A DNA stretch of 64,000 bases, taken from NCBI GenBank assembly GCA_023101885.1, contig JALPQD010000294.1:2159501-2223500 (forward strand), read 5' to 3'. A program made the translations under genes and the position numbers. The notes beneath the pieces were generated by a model that saw only the letters and a list, made by a program, of their open reading frames with translations, had not been told where the DNA came from and searched no databases. This document shows, piece by piece, positions 38,330 to 50,761 of the stretch (the first letter of the stretch is position 1; every line of letters begins with the position of its first letter). This DNA comes from Typhlomys cinereus (taxonomy: Eukaryota; Chordata; Mammalia; Rodentia; Platacanthomyidae).

Positions 38330-40035
38330 TATTATTACATTACATTTAGAATATACAGCTTTCTGTGGTTAATGCAAGATTCATTAGGGATTGAAACTAT
38401 AATCAAATTTTTTTAAAAAATCCTTTATCCCAATTAATCTCATCAGTAGATCCAAAGTAAAAACCTGAACTGTGCATTTAATCGATTAATCAAGTAAAAC
38501 TGAACATTTCTTCTGAAGTTTAAAAAAATTTTACTAAAATAACATTGCTATATTAAACAATATCTTTTTCAAAGGCAGATAACAGAAAGCATGCCACCAT
38601 ATTTTTTCAGAGTTCGAGATATGCATACCAATCCACCACAGGTTCTGTCACAAAGATGGAATATAGCCTTGATGAGTTTTAGACAAGAACTACTTATGGG
38701 GGGCCAATAGTCATGGATCAGAGTGAACTCTGTGGGAGGCAGATATTTGGTCACTTCTGTTAATTTTTGCTTCTTTTGTTACCTTATATGTGCCACCATT
38801 ACTCAAGTCATTTCCTAACTGTGTGATCAGTAAAATGGACAAGATGAAAGAAACTATCAGAAACACATCCGAAATATAAGAAGCAAATACAAGTTATGTA
38901 GATTTCTTTTGATTTTGTATTTTTGGGGGGCATAGTTGCTTGCAATCTAAATAAGCAGTCAACATTTTCCTATATTAGCAATAATTACAATGCCACCGTA
39001 TAAGCTCTAAGTCTATGTGTCTTGAGGGACTCAACTCTCAATATGATGAATTGCACAGAGAGGACTTTACATATGATGAAGACCTACCTTTCTTTGAAAC
39101 TGACATGGAATTAAAAGCAAGCATCACCTGGTAAGTCCCACATCTGAGTATTCTTCAGCACCTTTGGCAGTGGTTTAGAAAGCTCATTCCAAAGTCTTGG
39201 AAAAGAATTTGGAACTTCAGGGTCTCTTTGCACATCTGAGAACACAACTTCTCTCTGTGTTGTGTAGGGGTTTGTTACTAATAATGATCCCCATGCCCTA
39301 ATTTATGCATTTTAATGCACAAATCTGAAAAAAATTCTACACTTTCATCCATGGTTCTTCCTTTTTGTGTAAATCTTTATAAATCAGTGTGATTTAGAAG
39401 GTACATGTCTTACATGTTTTCTTTTGGTGTTTTTTACTCCCAGTTAATGGAATTAGAATACCCATCCCAACATCATGGACTGTCTTTGTTATAAGCTGCA
39501 TGAAATGGAAACAGTTTAGTAAATCGTAGGTTTACCTTTTTCACATAAAAGTAGAAGTGTGAGTTTCAGAACTGGTGTAAGGGCTGCACAATGACATCAG
39601 GATCCCACATTTTCTAGTTCACTTTTGTCTAAATAAGCAGTCAATATTTATTTATTATTATTATGCAGATTAATGCACAAATCTGAAAAAATTTCCACAC
39701 TTTCATCCATGGTTCTTCCATGGTTGAAAGTCACAGAGTGATGATGCCTTTACTTCATCACATGTATGTTTCAAGCATAAAAGGACTAGAAGGAGATAAG
39801 AGGTAGAAAAGGGCTTAAGGAACATGTTGTTCAGATCTGGTCCTTTAAGAAAAAAAAAATCCCTCCTAGCTGTGTAATGCCTAAGTTTAGACACATATTC
39901 TCGTTGACTAGAAATAGACCAGCTAGCCACCGATATTGATTAGGAGGCCAGGAATGTATTTGTACCTTCCCACTTTTATAGTAAATGAAAGTAAACTGAA
40001 TAGCCAACGTAGAGTCTATCCTTTCTATGATCAGG
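38330..40035. other. Unassigned sequence with a local duplication
   Basis: No gene recognised. Segment 39303-39361 recurs at 39661-39719 with only a few differences, and 38947-38962 recurs at 39629-39644 (see the repeat entry). The remainder is AT-rich single-copy-like DNA. Confidence 0.45.
38947..39719. repeat. Local direct duplication, second copy internally deleted
   Basis: Two anchors repeat in the same order: 'ctaaataagcagtcaa' at 38947 and 39629, and a 59-bp block at 39303-39361 and 39661-39719. The offsets are 682 and 358 bp, so the second copy lacks about 324 bp between the anchors. Confidence 0.75.
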
Positions 40036-40039
40036 GTTG

Positions 40040-40322
40040 GAGAGTTTTTAAAATTAAGTTTTGCGCATGTGCACATGTGTGTGTATGTGTGTGTGTATCA
40101 GCGGGCACTGTATGTGCTTGTGAAGTCCAAGCGTGACTTTGGGAATCATGCTAACTTCTTTTTGCTTAGTCTGGAGATTCCAAGGATCCACATTTCAGGA
40201 TGGAAAATGCAGTCTGCAGCCATTTCCGTCTGGTGTTTTTACTTGGGATCTGGGTTCTAAACTCAAGACCTTCTGTTTTCAAACAGACACTTCACCCGAG
40301 TCTTCTCTCCAAAATAATATAG
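40040..40322 (-). mobile_element. tRNA-derived SINE, minus strand (same family as 42439)
   Basis: In minus orientation it starts near 40318 with a worn head ('gagaagactcgggtgaagtg'), then 'gaaggtcttgagtttagaaccc' (B-box region), 'gccagacggaaat'-like body sequence, and a CA-rich tail (TG on plus, 40070-40100). It directly abuts the target duplication of L1 copy B. Confidence 0.6.
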
Positions 40323-40340
40323 AAAAAAAAAGAGAACACA

Positions 40341-43300
40341 GAAAAACTAGAGCAATCTCATTCCAAAAGTAGTCGAAGAGAGGAGATTAGCAAAATAAGG
40401 GGAGAAATATCTGAAATCGAGATTAAGAAAACAATAGAGAAAATCAACCAGTCAAAAGCTGGTTCTTTGAAAAAATCAATAAGATTGATACACCCCTAGC
40501 TAAATTAACCAAAAGCTAGAGAGAGAAAACCCAAATTAACAAAATTAGAAATGAAAATGGAGATATCACTGCTGATACCCAAGAAATCAAGAGAATTATA
40601 ACATCATATTTCAAAAACTTATGCTCTGTGAAATTTGACAACACAAAAGAGATGGATGAATTTCTAAGTAAACACAACTTACCTAAATTGAATCAGGAAG
40701 CTGTGAATTATTTAAATAGTCCTATAACATATGAGGAAATTGAGGAAGTAATATCGAAACTTCCAACCAAAAAATGTCCTGGACCAGATGGATTCAGCAC
40801 AGAGTTCTACCAGATATTTAAGCAGTTAATAACACTAATACTCCTTAAACTGTTCCATCAAATAGCAAAGGAAGGAACACTACCAAATTCCTTCTATGAA
40901 GCTAATATCGTTTTAATCACAAAACCTAATAAAGATTGACTTAAAAAAGAAAACTATAGGCCAATCTCTCTGATGAACAGACATGCAAAGATTCTCAACA
41001 AAGTCTTAGCAAATCGGATTCAAAAACATATCAAAAAGATTATTCACGGGGACCAAATGGGCTTCATCCCTAGTACACAAGGTTGGTTCAACATACGCAA
41101 ATCAATAAATGTAATTCATAATATAAACCAGTCCAAAGTCCAAGACCATATGATAGATGCAGAAAAAGCTTTTGACAAGATCCAACAGCCTTTTATGATC
41201 AAAACGCTAGAGACAGTAGGAATGGAAGGAACCTTTATCAATATAAAAAAAGCTGTATACAACAAGCCCACAGTAAGGATTATACTCAATGGGGAAAAAC
41301 TGGAAGCATTCCCACTTCGATCAGGAACTAGACAAGGCTGTCCACTCTCACCACTTCTATTCAATATTGTTCTTGAAGTCTTAGCTGAACCCATAAGACA
41401 AGAAAGGGGCATAAAAGGGATTCAAATCGGCAAGGAAGAAGTCAAGCTATCCCTATTTGCAGATGACATGATCTTATATCTGAGTGATCCGATAAACTCC
41501 AGCAGGAAGCTCTTGGAACTAACTGAGAAGTTCAGCAGGGTAGCAGGATACAAAATAAACGTACAAAAATCAGTGGCTTTCCTATATGCCTAGAGTGAAA
41601 GAAGCGAAAAATCCCTGAGAAAAACAATCCCATTTACTATAGACCCTAAAAAAATGAAATACCTTGGTATAAACCTAACCAAGGAGGTAAAACACCTTTA
41701 CAATGAAAACTTTAAAACCCTCAAGAAAGAAATTGCAGAAGACATCAGAAGGTGGAAAGACCTCCCATGTTCCTGGATTGGCAGAATCAACATCGTAAAA
41801 ATGACCATCCTACCAAAGGCAATATACAATTCAATGCTATACCAATTAAAATCCCAAAACAATTCTTTAAAGAAGTTGACCAAACAATCTCAAAATTCAT
41901 ATGGAGGCACAAAACACCCAGGATAGCAAAGACAATCCTGAGTAACAAAAACACTGCTGGAGGTATCACCATACCAAATCTTAGTCTATACTACAAATCC
42001 ATTGTTGTAAAAACAGCCTGGTACTGGATCCAAAATAGACACACAGATCAATGGATAAGGATTGAAGACACAGATATAAGCCCACAAAATGACAGCCATT
42101 TGGTCTTTGACAAAGGGGCCCAAAAAATCCACTGGAAAAAGAACAGTATCTTCAACAAATGGTACTGGCAAAACTGGATCTCCACATGTAGAAGATTAAA
42201 ACTGGACCCGTACTTGTCACCTTGTACAAGACTTAATTCCAAATGGATCAAGGACCTTGATTTAAGGCCAAGAGACTATAAAAACCATAGTTGAAAGGAT
42301 AGGAAATTCCCTCGAGCTGATTGGGCTAGGCGCCAACAGTTCCTAAACAGACATCCAATGGCACAGTCACTGCTACCAACTCTCAACAGTTGGGATCTTG
42401 TGAAATTAAATAGCTTCTGCTCAGATAAAGAGATTGTAGGGCTGGAGAAGTGGCTCAGGGGTTAAGCCTCCGCCTTGCAGGCGGAAGGTCCTGAGTTCGG
42501 ATCCCAGATCCCACTTATAGATGCCAGGCGGAAGCAGGGGCGGCCTGCACTTCTGGTCCTAGTAGGGCAGAGCCTGTGAATCCCGGGGAAGAAGGAGGTT
42601 GAGGCGACCATGGTGGTTCGAGAGTTAGTCCATGGTTCTACACAGACACACACACACACACACATAGACACACACAAGCACACACACATACACATGCACA
42701 TGAGCACAGTTGAATAAATAATAATAATAATAATTTTTCAAAAATTTTAAAAAAAAGAGATTGTAACATGAGCTCAAAGGTAACCCACAGAATGGGAGAA
42801 AATCTTCATTAACCACATGTCTGATAGAGGTCTATTATCCAGAGTGCACAAAGAACTTAGTAAACTAAACACTAAGGAAACCAATATCCCAATTAAAAAA
42901 TGGGCCCTGGAACTTAAAAGAAACTTTACTAGGGATGAAATTAAAATGTCTAACAAATATCTTAAAAAATGCTCCACTTCCTTGGTCATCAGGGAAATGC
43001 AAATCAAAACTTCCCTGAGATATCATCTCACCCCGGTCAGGATGGCAAAAATCCACAATACGAACAACACCAAATGATGGAGAGGATGTGGAGAGAGGGG
43101 AACTCTCCTACATTGCTGGTGGGAATGCAGGCTCATACAGCCACTCTGGCGAGCCGTCTGGAGATTCTTAAAGAAATTAAAGATTGAAATGCCATATGAC
43201 CCTGCGATTCCACTTTTGGGAATAACCCCCCATGCACCAGAGGTTCACCTCAATAGCACAAGTGCAACCATGTTCATAACAGCACTGTTTACAATAGCAA

Positions 43301-43512
43301 AGTCATGGAATCAACCCAAATGTCCAACAGTTGACGAGTGGATAAGGAAACTGTGGTACATCTATACAATGGAGTACTACTCAGCTATCAAAAACTATGA
43401 ATTACTGGAATTTGCTGGGAAATGGATGTCATTAGAAACAATTATATTGAGTGAAGTATCCCAGACCCAGAAAATTAAGCACTGTATGCACTCCCTAATA
43501 GGTGGCTCCTAG
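40341..43512 (+). pseudogene. L1-B ORF2 fragment (reverse transcriptase part)
   Basis: This lacks the endonuclease domain. It keeps the reverse transcriptase: open frame 40628-40939 (CPGPDGF motif), stopped by TGA at 40937-40939, then 40973-41593 with [27 protein letters not shown] and the active-site FADD at 41456-41467. TAG at 41591-41593 replaces a glutamine. Later frames (41654-42294, 42817-43077, 43189-43512) hold the thumb and C-terminal region. The last frame ends in MEYYSAIKNYELLEFAGKWM and the ancestral stop near 43510. The SINE at 42439 splits it. Confidence 0.9.
42439..42753 (+). mobile_element. tRNA-derived SINE inside L1-B, best copy of its family
   Basis: 'aaagagattgta' flanks it (42427-42438 and 42754-42765). 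The head has a consensus-grade A box, TGGCTCAGGGG (42451-42461), and a B box around GTTCGGATCC (42494-42504), the internal RNA polymerase III promoter. A family-specific body follows ('gatgccaggcggaagcagg', 'gcagagcctgtgaatcccgg', 'accatggtggttcgagagtt'), then a CA repeat (42646-42690) and an A-rich end. Relatives lie at 11859, 40040 and 59030. The body is not B1, B2 or B4. It must rely on L1 machinery, as its A-tail and target duplication show. Confidence 0.88.
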
Positions 43513-44550
43513 TACCAAACCCACCCAGCCCACCTAGAGACACTCGACAATAAATCTCTGTAATACAGTAATTGCAAGGATTGTGAACAGGAGGGATGGA
43601 GTAGGAGGGCTACACCAGAAACAAGGAGAGAGGGGATCATGTTACAACAGAGAAAATAGGCCTCCATCAAGGACTGCAAGTAAGCAATGAGACATCTGGT
43701 TAAGTTCACACACTTTTCGTTCCTGATCATTTACAACTGAGGGGGTTTGATCTCACCAGAAAGGGAGGGCATATAGTTTGGGAGATAATAAGTAACCATT
43801 TTGCAAATGGGTGATTGACCCCTCCCTCACTGTGGTTTTCTACTTTTATTACATCTACCTTTGAATATACTCTTATAACAAGATTCTAGTTTAACAGCTT
43901 TGTATCTCTGGCCAGAGGGTGACATCTAATACCTATCGGGATGGAGTGAAAGACATTGCAGGAGCAGCAAAACCGCAAAAGAAAATCAACAAACCATAAT
44001 CCAGAACTTCAGAGACTCTATATCAACCACCTAGAACTAGGCCAGACTAATCTCTCCCCATCCTGAAGCTCAGGGAAATTTGTGGAAGAGGGGGCGGTAA
44101 GAAGTGTGAGAGCACAGGATGGGAGGAGCAATGATATGCAAGATACTCCACACAAGTTAGGGCCGAAGCAATCATAATAGGACTTTGCATGCCCTGCACA
44201 ATGTCCAACACACTATTGATCCCACAAAGTCTAGCATTTGCTAAAAGCACCAAGATCCTTGGAGGCAAGTAATTGACAGCCAAAATAGTGTTCCTATGCT
44301 TAAGGGGAACAAGGGAAAGGGTTCAGGGAAATGCCGCTGGGTCCTTGTAAGTCATCGGAGAGGAGGACCCAGAGGAGAGTTTGGCATGCACATTAAAGAA
44401 TTCTCTGGGGATTGGGGGAGGGGAGGCACTGGGGGTTGGGGAGGGAGGGGTGAGGGGATGGTGAGCAGAGGGGTGGGGGGGGGGGAGGGAGGGAGGTAAC
44501 CAGTGTACCTATTAACCTTGTATGAGTGGAGATAATAAAATATGTTTTTT
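43513..44550 (+). other. L1-B 3' UTR with G-rich tract
   Basis: Parallel to 37319-38316. The G-rich part is 44404-44495, including an uninterrupted G run near 44473-44485. ORFs on either strand here are incidental. Confidence 0.85.
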
Positions 44551-44566
44551 AAAAAAAAAGAGAACA

Positions 44567-46477
44567 ATTATCTTTCTTTCTGGTACATAAAAACCGAAAA
44601 TGTATATAATTGCTCCTATGAAAAAAAGACACAATGGCCTACATCACATGTTACATTGTAAGATCTCTAAGAAAGGTGAGATTAGAAAACTTGATTGCTC
44701 ATCAAGCAATGCTTCTGTTGCTTGGAAAATTGTCATCTCTGGACCCTACAAGGGAGAAGAAGAAAGACAACTTCTGAAAGTTATCTTCTAACTTCTATGC
44801 ATGCACTGTGCCATAAGGGTTCTCTCTCTCTCTCTCTCTCACTCTCTCTTTTTCTTTCCCTCTCTCTCTCTGTTCTGTAAAGTATAAGTAATTTCTTTGT
44901 TACCCTTGTCACACTCATTCATGGAGTTCCTCAGTCATGTATTAATTGTGGAATTGTCATAGAGAGAACAAAATTAGAGATGGGAGGCAAGGAAACTCTA
45001 GCATAAAATGTCCTAGAGAAAGTCTCTTTCTTCTTCAAGATACACTTCAGCTTGTATTCTACTTAAGCAGACATGAAGGAAAGATATAGAGATTGCCCTC
45101 TCTTAGTTGCAGTTTGGACATACATAATGTAAAGACTTTCTGCTTGGCAACTCATGTGATCCACAGAACAACTCTTAGGAACTATTATCATGTTCACTTT
45201 GCAGGTATGAAAGATGACAGGTACTACCAGGAACTTCAGAACCTTCCCTGGGATTTCAGTGATGAAGTTTCATTGCAGTGAGCAACCAATCTAAAATGTC
45301 ACGAAGACAATTCACTCTGTAAAGACAAGCGAGAGACTGCCCTGTGCTTGAATTCCATGGATTAAAATGCTCTAACCGAAAATTTAGAGGTAGGGACTGA
45401 GTAGTTCTAGTTTTAATAGTCTATATATTTCCACTTTTTAAATTTTCTCTTTCTTGTTTGGAAAAATGTAATAATTGATAAAATGATATCCCAGGACATT
45501 TTGACCTGGAAGTTGCCCAATTCTATTATTTGACAGATGCCCAGATATAAGGGGAAAGGCAACACTTCTGTCTGAAGTGTTTCAATTTGTCTTGCAAACG
45601 TGTGTATGTATGTATATATGTATATGTATGTGTATGTATATATATATATATATATATATTCTCTATCTCCAGCTATATAGATATAAATATAGATAGAGAT
45701 AGATGACATTGATATTTAATGAATTGTTGTACAAATAGAATTTGGTCCCAAATGATGAAATGGGGAATATTTTGTGAACAACTAGAATTACACTTTAGCT
45801 GTATTGCATTGTCTTCTTAAGAAATGATTCTCATTTAAGAGTCAGAAAAAAGAATCATTTTCTCATAAACATTCAAATCCACATAGGCATATGTTCTTTA
45901 TAAGGTCATGTTAATACACCCAAATGCCCAAATACCAGTTTTTCAGGTTAACTTCTCTCTTTCTATGTCTATGTTAAAGAAAATGCTATTTAGTTAGATT
46001 ATAACTCTAGAATAAAGACATTAAAAAGGTAACTTTACTGAAAAGTTTGCCCTCAAATTTATAATTAACTGGCTTTTGTTTTACTTTTAGGTTTACAAAT
46101 TTTACTGTTATTAATTTTGGTCTTCATTGTATGTTTAACATGTTTGTGTGTGTGTGTGTGCCTACCAATTCCTTTTTGATAGAACATAGCTTTATTATTT
46201 TTCTCTATAGCATTAATAGTTTACCATAAACCAAGTTTTGGTACCTGCCTTCCATGTTTTTGATATCTTAAATATTTCACAAATACCAGTCATATATTTT
46301 AGTGCTATCTATAATGTACCATTTCTTTATGAAAATGTGAAGCACTGGAGAGATGAAGAACATAAAATAGCTAAAATCTAAGTTAACGTAGTTTGCCTAG
46401 AACACCAGTATTTGAGGGATGATATGAAAAAATACCAAGCAGAACAGCTTTACAGTCTTTACATTTTTCCCCCTGTG
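44567..46477. other. Unassigned sequence with microsatellites
   Basis: Contains a CT run (44820-44872), a TA/TATG run (45600-45660) and a TG run (46144-46160). No gene or recognised interspersed repeat between them. ORF 45413-45709 is made by the TA repeat. Confidence 0.45.
45600..45660. repeat. (TATG)n(TA)n microsatellite
   Basis: Degenerate TATG units pass into a pure TA run. Confidence 0.9.
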
Positions 46478-46870
46478 GCAGTTATTCTCAATGAATTATC
46501 TCTCTCTGTGGTTTATCTCCAACTGTGGGCATGATTGTGATTATCCTTTCTGCTCTTGTGAGACACCACTCAGACTCAAGTAACATAGAGGAATAAAGGG
46601 AGATCTAGTTGTCCTACTGTTACTGAGGGGTGGCATAGCCCATTAAGGTGGGAACACCATAGCATAAGGCATAGCAGGCAGCAAAAGCTGAAGGCCACTC
46701 AGGTCACTGCAGTCATCGTGGGAGCCCAATCTCAAGGCCTTTCCCTTATGGTGTGTGTTTTCCTCCAGCAAGAATCTGCCCCTAAAGGTGCTGCATCCTT
46801 CCCTAATTAACATTACCTAAGATGCAAACAGATGAGCCTGTGGGGGACCACTCATATTCAAACCCTGACA
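46478..46870 (-). mobile_element. MaLR-type LTR, minus strand, degraded
   Basis: The right end on the plus strand, 'gcctgtgggggaccactcatattcaaaccctgaca', is the reverse complement of a MaLR LTR start (TGTCAGGGTTTGAATATGAG). The left end is worn and approximate. Confidence 0.5.
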
Positions 46871-49800
46871 GGCACATTCTGAGGTGTTGACATTAGGATG
46901 TCAAGATATTACTATCTTTGAAGTGTTAGGTGCATATGTAAAAACAGGAAATGCAAACAGGGCATAATTCAAAAGCAAAGTCACTGCATCTCTCTGATCG
47001 CAAGCAGAAGGGCTGATACAGGGGAAACAGAGGGATTCCCACTCTGTTCAGAAAGAATTCTGAGGGCATCTTTCCACTCCTGGAGGAGAGAACTCTGGGC
47101 TTATGTTAAATGGGCTCACACTGTCCTGGATCATATTGCAAAAACCAGAAGCCCAAGTCTCAAGGGTGGCTCTCTGAAGCTTTTGTAGGAAACAGTGTCA
47201 TGACTCAGCCACTATCACGTGACATGCCTGAGGCAAAGCATTTTTTCTCTTCCTTTCACGTATTAAAATTAAATTTTTGCAATTTCTTAGTGCTTGTTAA
47301 AAGGAATTCTTAAGACAACAAGGGAAAAAAACAAGTAATTTTTTTTCTTCACACTTAAACCATAAACAAGAAAGGACAAGGGAATCATTTGCAAGCACCC
47401 AGCTCCGTTTCCATACCAACATCCCTACGCTGATTAATTTTCCTTCTTGCATCGGAATTTCTTTGTTTCAGAACCGAAGCTCACAGCACACAGCTGTCTC
47501 TCAACACACACCAACAGATACTTTGATGTTAAGACTATGATAGGCAATAGGAATAACTTTTCTTCTAGACAGGATATTTTCTTCTGGATTGGTCAGAATA
47601 TTTCTTTTATTTGCTTCAAACAACTTTATGTGTAATTGAAAGCTTGAAACATCCAATGCATTCAGTTTGCATGATGAGAAACACAATGAGGTAAAGGCAG
47701 TGCGGAACAGCCATTTCAGTTTGTTTTCAGCCTTGAGGTTTGTTTGTTCTCTAACTTCCTAAACTTGAGTTAATGTTGTTACAGTGGGAGAGAGGTTTAA
47801 CTGTACTACTTTTTGAAGAATATTTGAGTCAAAAACATAATAAACCATTCAGAAACTTTCAGTAGTAGTAATATCCATGTATATGATAGCAAAGGATTGA
47901 GCTAACTCCCTTCTCTCATCCCAGCTGCCTACAGATAACCAGGCTTTTGCAGAGTACATAATCAGCAAATATGTGTTGATTGTAATGTAATTATTGCTGC
48001 CACTGTTCCTGTGATCTCATATCCTGGGTCCCAATGAAGCCTGCAATCCAAAAGAAAACAGCTAGAAAGGCAGAAACAAAATGCAGTGCTCAGAACTGGC
48101 AAATGTACTCTGCGGTGGGTAGCCATATCTGCTAAGTTAGCCAAGAAAACAGAGGGGGACTCCTGCCATTATTGATGGCTTAAATTATGAAAAAAATTTT
48201 TGAGCAGAGAAATTAGAGTGGTCATCAACCTTATGGTCCCATCGTGAAATGCTGCTGTTAGGTAAGTGACCTGAAGGCATGCATTTTAGTCAAACTCTCT
48301 ACTTCTTATTTCTGTACAAATACTGAGAAGAGATATGTGAAAGATCTTGAAGAAGCCTGTCATGGTATATCTAGTTCAGATTTCAATACAGATAATTTGT
48401 TTACTAAAGATCTGGGTGTATTCTGTCTGAGCAACTAAGAACTACTGGCCCCCAAGTTGAAAGTGGGATTCAATACTAATTTTCATAGCTAATGAGAACC
48501 TTAATTTTGTTGAAGGATTTTTTGGGACAAAAAACAATGGGGAACATATCAAAATACGAATCAACTTAGATCTAACTCAGATGTCATTGGAATTTCTGGG
48601 AATCTTTTGGAATCCTTCTTATTCTCATGGACAGATTTTTTTATATCTGGTTTCGCATATTTTAGCCTGATGGCCTCTACTTCCAATTTCCCCCAATATG
48701 GTTACTATTACACCTCATCAATGTTTACTTTTTTGGTTAAACAGTAGAGATATGAGGTTATCCAGGACGTTTCAAATCATTAGGGCTCTTGTTCACTTCA
48801 CTAGTCAGGACTGACACTGGAAAAGGTAATTGCATGAACAAACACAAGGAAATCAACTTCAGCTTTTGTTAGAAAGGAAACTTCATTTGAAAAGAAAATC
48901 TGAATATCAGGAATTTACTCTGTTCATAATTTAGGACAAGACTATTTCCACTCAGTATTTAAATATTCCTTTCCATCAGTTTAAAGTGAATGCAGTTATG
49001 GCTGCTTTGTAGTGGTAGGGAGATAACTAATCCCTGCTCTCTCATTCTAGAAAAGAAAAATGAATAGTTATCAACTAGCTTAAAAATGATACTTTCCTTT
49101 TGTTTTCTTGTAACAATCATAGACAAACTTACTGAAATAGTCAAATGATAGACATAGAAGCCCAGATGGGTCCTGTTAATTTATTATACCTTTATTTATA
49201 AGTCTCTAAGATTTACAAAGCAAATTATTCTCATAAGACATACAACTCATGATTTTAAGTGAGAACAGGCAAACTTCATACAATTCATGATTTTAAGTAA
49301 GGAGGAGGCAAACTTCTACTGAAAATTGTCTGCTCACCTAGGACTTGGTGTAACAGATAGGAGCTTGTTCCAGGAGTATGCAGCAGATGACAGAAAAGGA
49401 AGCCTGCTCTACGGGAACACCAAAGAGAATTCCAGGACAGCATTGGATCCTAATGTGGTGGAGAGAAAAAAGATCTGTGTGTTCTGTCATTCCACTTTCT
49501 ACGCTCCAAGCACGTGTTCTTAAGAGCAAAGTTAGATGCTTTACTCCGTTTCTCTCCTTTCTTTTACTATTTGGTTTCCTTTGCTACTTGTTGAAGGCTT
49601 GACATTTGCTGCAATATATTTCTGCAATTGATTTATTTAGGAAACTCTAATTATACTATGCTTCTGAACACCTGGTGTTCACCTTTTGTTCTCACTGAAG
49701 CAACTAACAGGAGCATATTGGGAGCAAAGTATTTCCCACTTTCTGTGTTTTTGTCAGATACACTTTTCTCTATCATTTCCACATAGTGAGTTTTAATGGC

Positions 49801-50344
49801 AATATTCTCCAGAATAAAGACATGACTTATTGAGGCATGACATTGTTGAGACTCATATCCATTTATCAGGTCTTACTCATGATATTAAACAGACAAAATA
49901 GAACCAATTTTTCTCCAACCCCTTTCATTCTACTTGCTCTTGAGGCTTTGTAACAGATGGTGGTCAACAGTACAAATGATAATCGAGGAAGTATTGAGTT
50001 TGTTTATTCCTTAAGTGTCCCTTCAAGTCTGTTTGGTCTCAGTTTAAAAGAATGTAGGGAACATCTTTAATGTTCCTCTGTGTTCTTCCTTTGCATATTA
50101 CCCATAAATCTGTACATTTAGGAGTTATTGAGGCTCAAAAATGATTCTTTGGTAAACATCTGAATGCTCTGCTGGAACATGATGTAATTTTCCATTGGAA
50201 CACAGTGATGTTAACATTCTCCAGACATTATACCTACACTCAGAAAGGTACAATGCTTTGAGGAAATCAATAGGATGGAAGTGCCAGGACTTGAATGAGG
50301 GAGTGTTGGCACTTAATGTGCCAGTATTAAAAGGAATTATCTTT
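46871..50344. other. Unassigned sequence
   Basis: The longest stretch in the window without a recognised repeat. It contains a short tandem duplication at 49239-49316. ORFs (for example 49326-49602 on both strands) have no recognisable domain. This is the most likely place for unique functional DNA, but I see no exon or RNA gene. Confidence 0.4.
49239..49316. repeat. Two-copy tandem repeat of about 39 bp
   Basis: 'catacaactcatgatttta' (49239) and 'catacaattcatgatttta' (49277) begin two adjacent units, each ending in 'ggcaaacttc'. Confidence 0.85.
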
Positions 50345-50357
50345 AAGAGATTATTTC

Positions 50358-50705
50358 GCCCTTCCGCACCCCGCTTCCTGCCGGGACTCGCGCTCGCGGT
50401 CCAGACGGGCCTCATACTGCGACCTAGGTAAGCTCCGCCTGAACCCGACCACCAGAACCCCAAGTCAGCACAAGGGACCCAGCTCCTAACCCACCATCCA
50501 GCCTGGAGCTCTCACAGGGCCAAGGGACAAGGAGGAACTTCCCCTGCGCCCGGGCCCCGCCCCAGCTGCCCTCGGGTTAAATAGCTCCACGCCGACGTCC
50601 CCATCCTCCCTTCCCCACCCCGCTCCTGCAGCCGGGACTCGCGCGCGGTACAGGCGGGCCTAATCCGCGACTTAGGTAAGCTCCGTCCCTGCCCACCCCC
50701 AGAAC
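50358..50705 (+). promoter_or_regulatory. L1-C 5' UTR: tandem promoter monomers
   Basis: 'caccccgc' recurs at 50367 and 50615, a 248-bp period. The TATA-like TTAAATAG lies at 50577-50584, about 35 bp before the second monomer. Splice-donor-like 'taggtaag' occurs in both monomers (near 50425 and 50673). The layout matches copies A and D. Confidence 0.8.
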
Positions 50706-50761
50706 CCAGGCCAAATAATTCACTTTAGTGAAATTGAAAGATCTTAAGAGTTAAAACGACA

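Larger units (their letters stand above)
40339..44550 (+). mobile_element. L1 copy B, 5'-truncated, carries a SINE
   Basis: It begins inside ORF2 (equivalent to 34470 of copy A) and runs to the G-rich 3' UTR and tail. 'aaaaaaaaagagaaca' occurs at 40323-40338 and 44551-44566, an exact 16-bp target-site duplication that fixes both ends. A SINE interrupts it at 42439-42753. Compared with A and C it lacks their A7 frameshift (34565 equivalent) and keeps CGA where they have TGA, so it comes from a different source copy. Confidence 0.93.
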
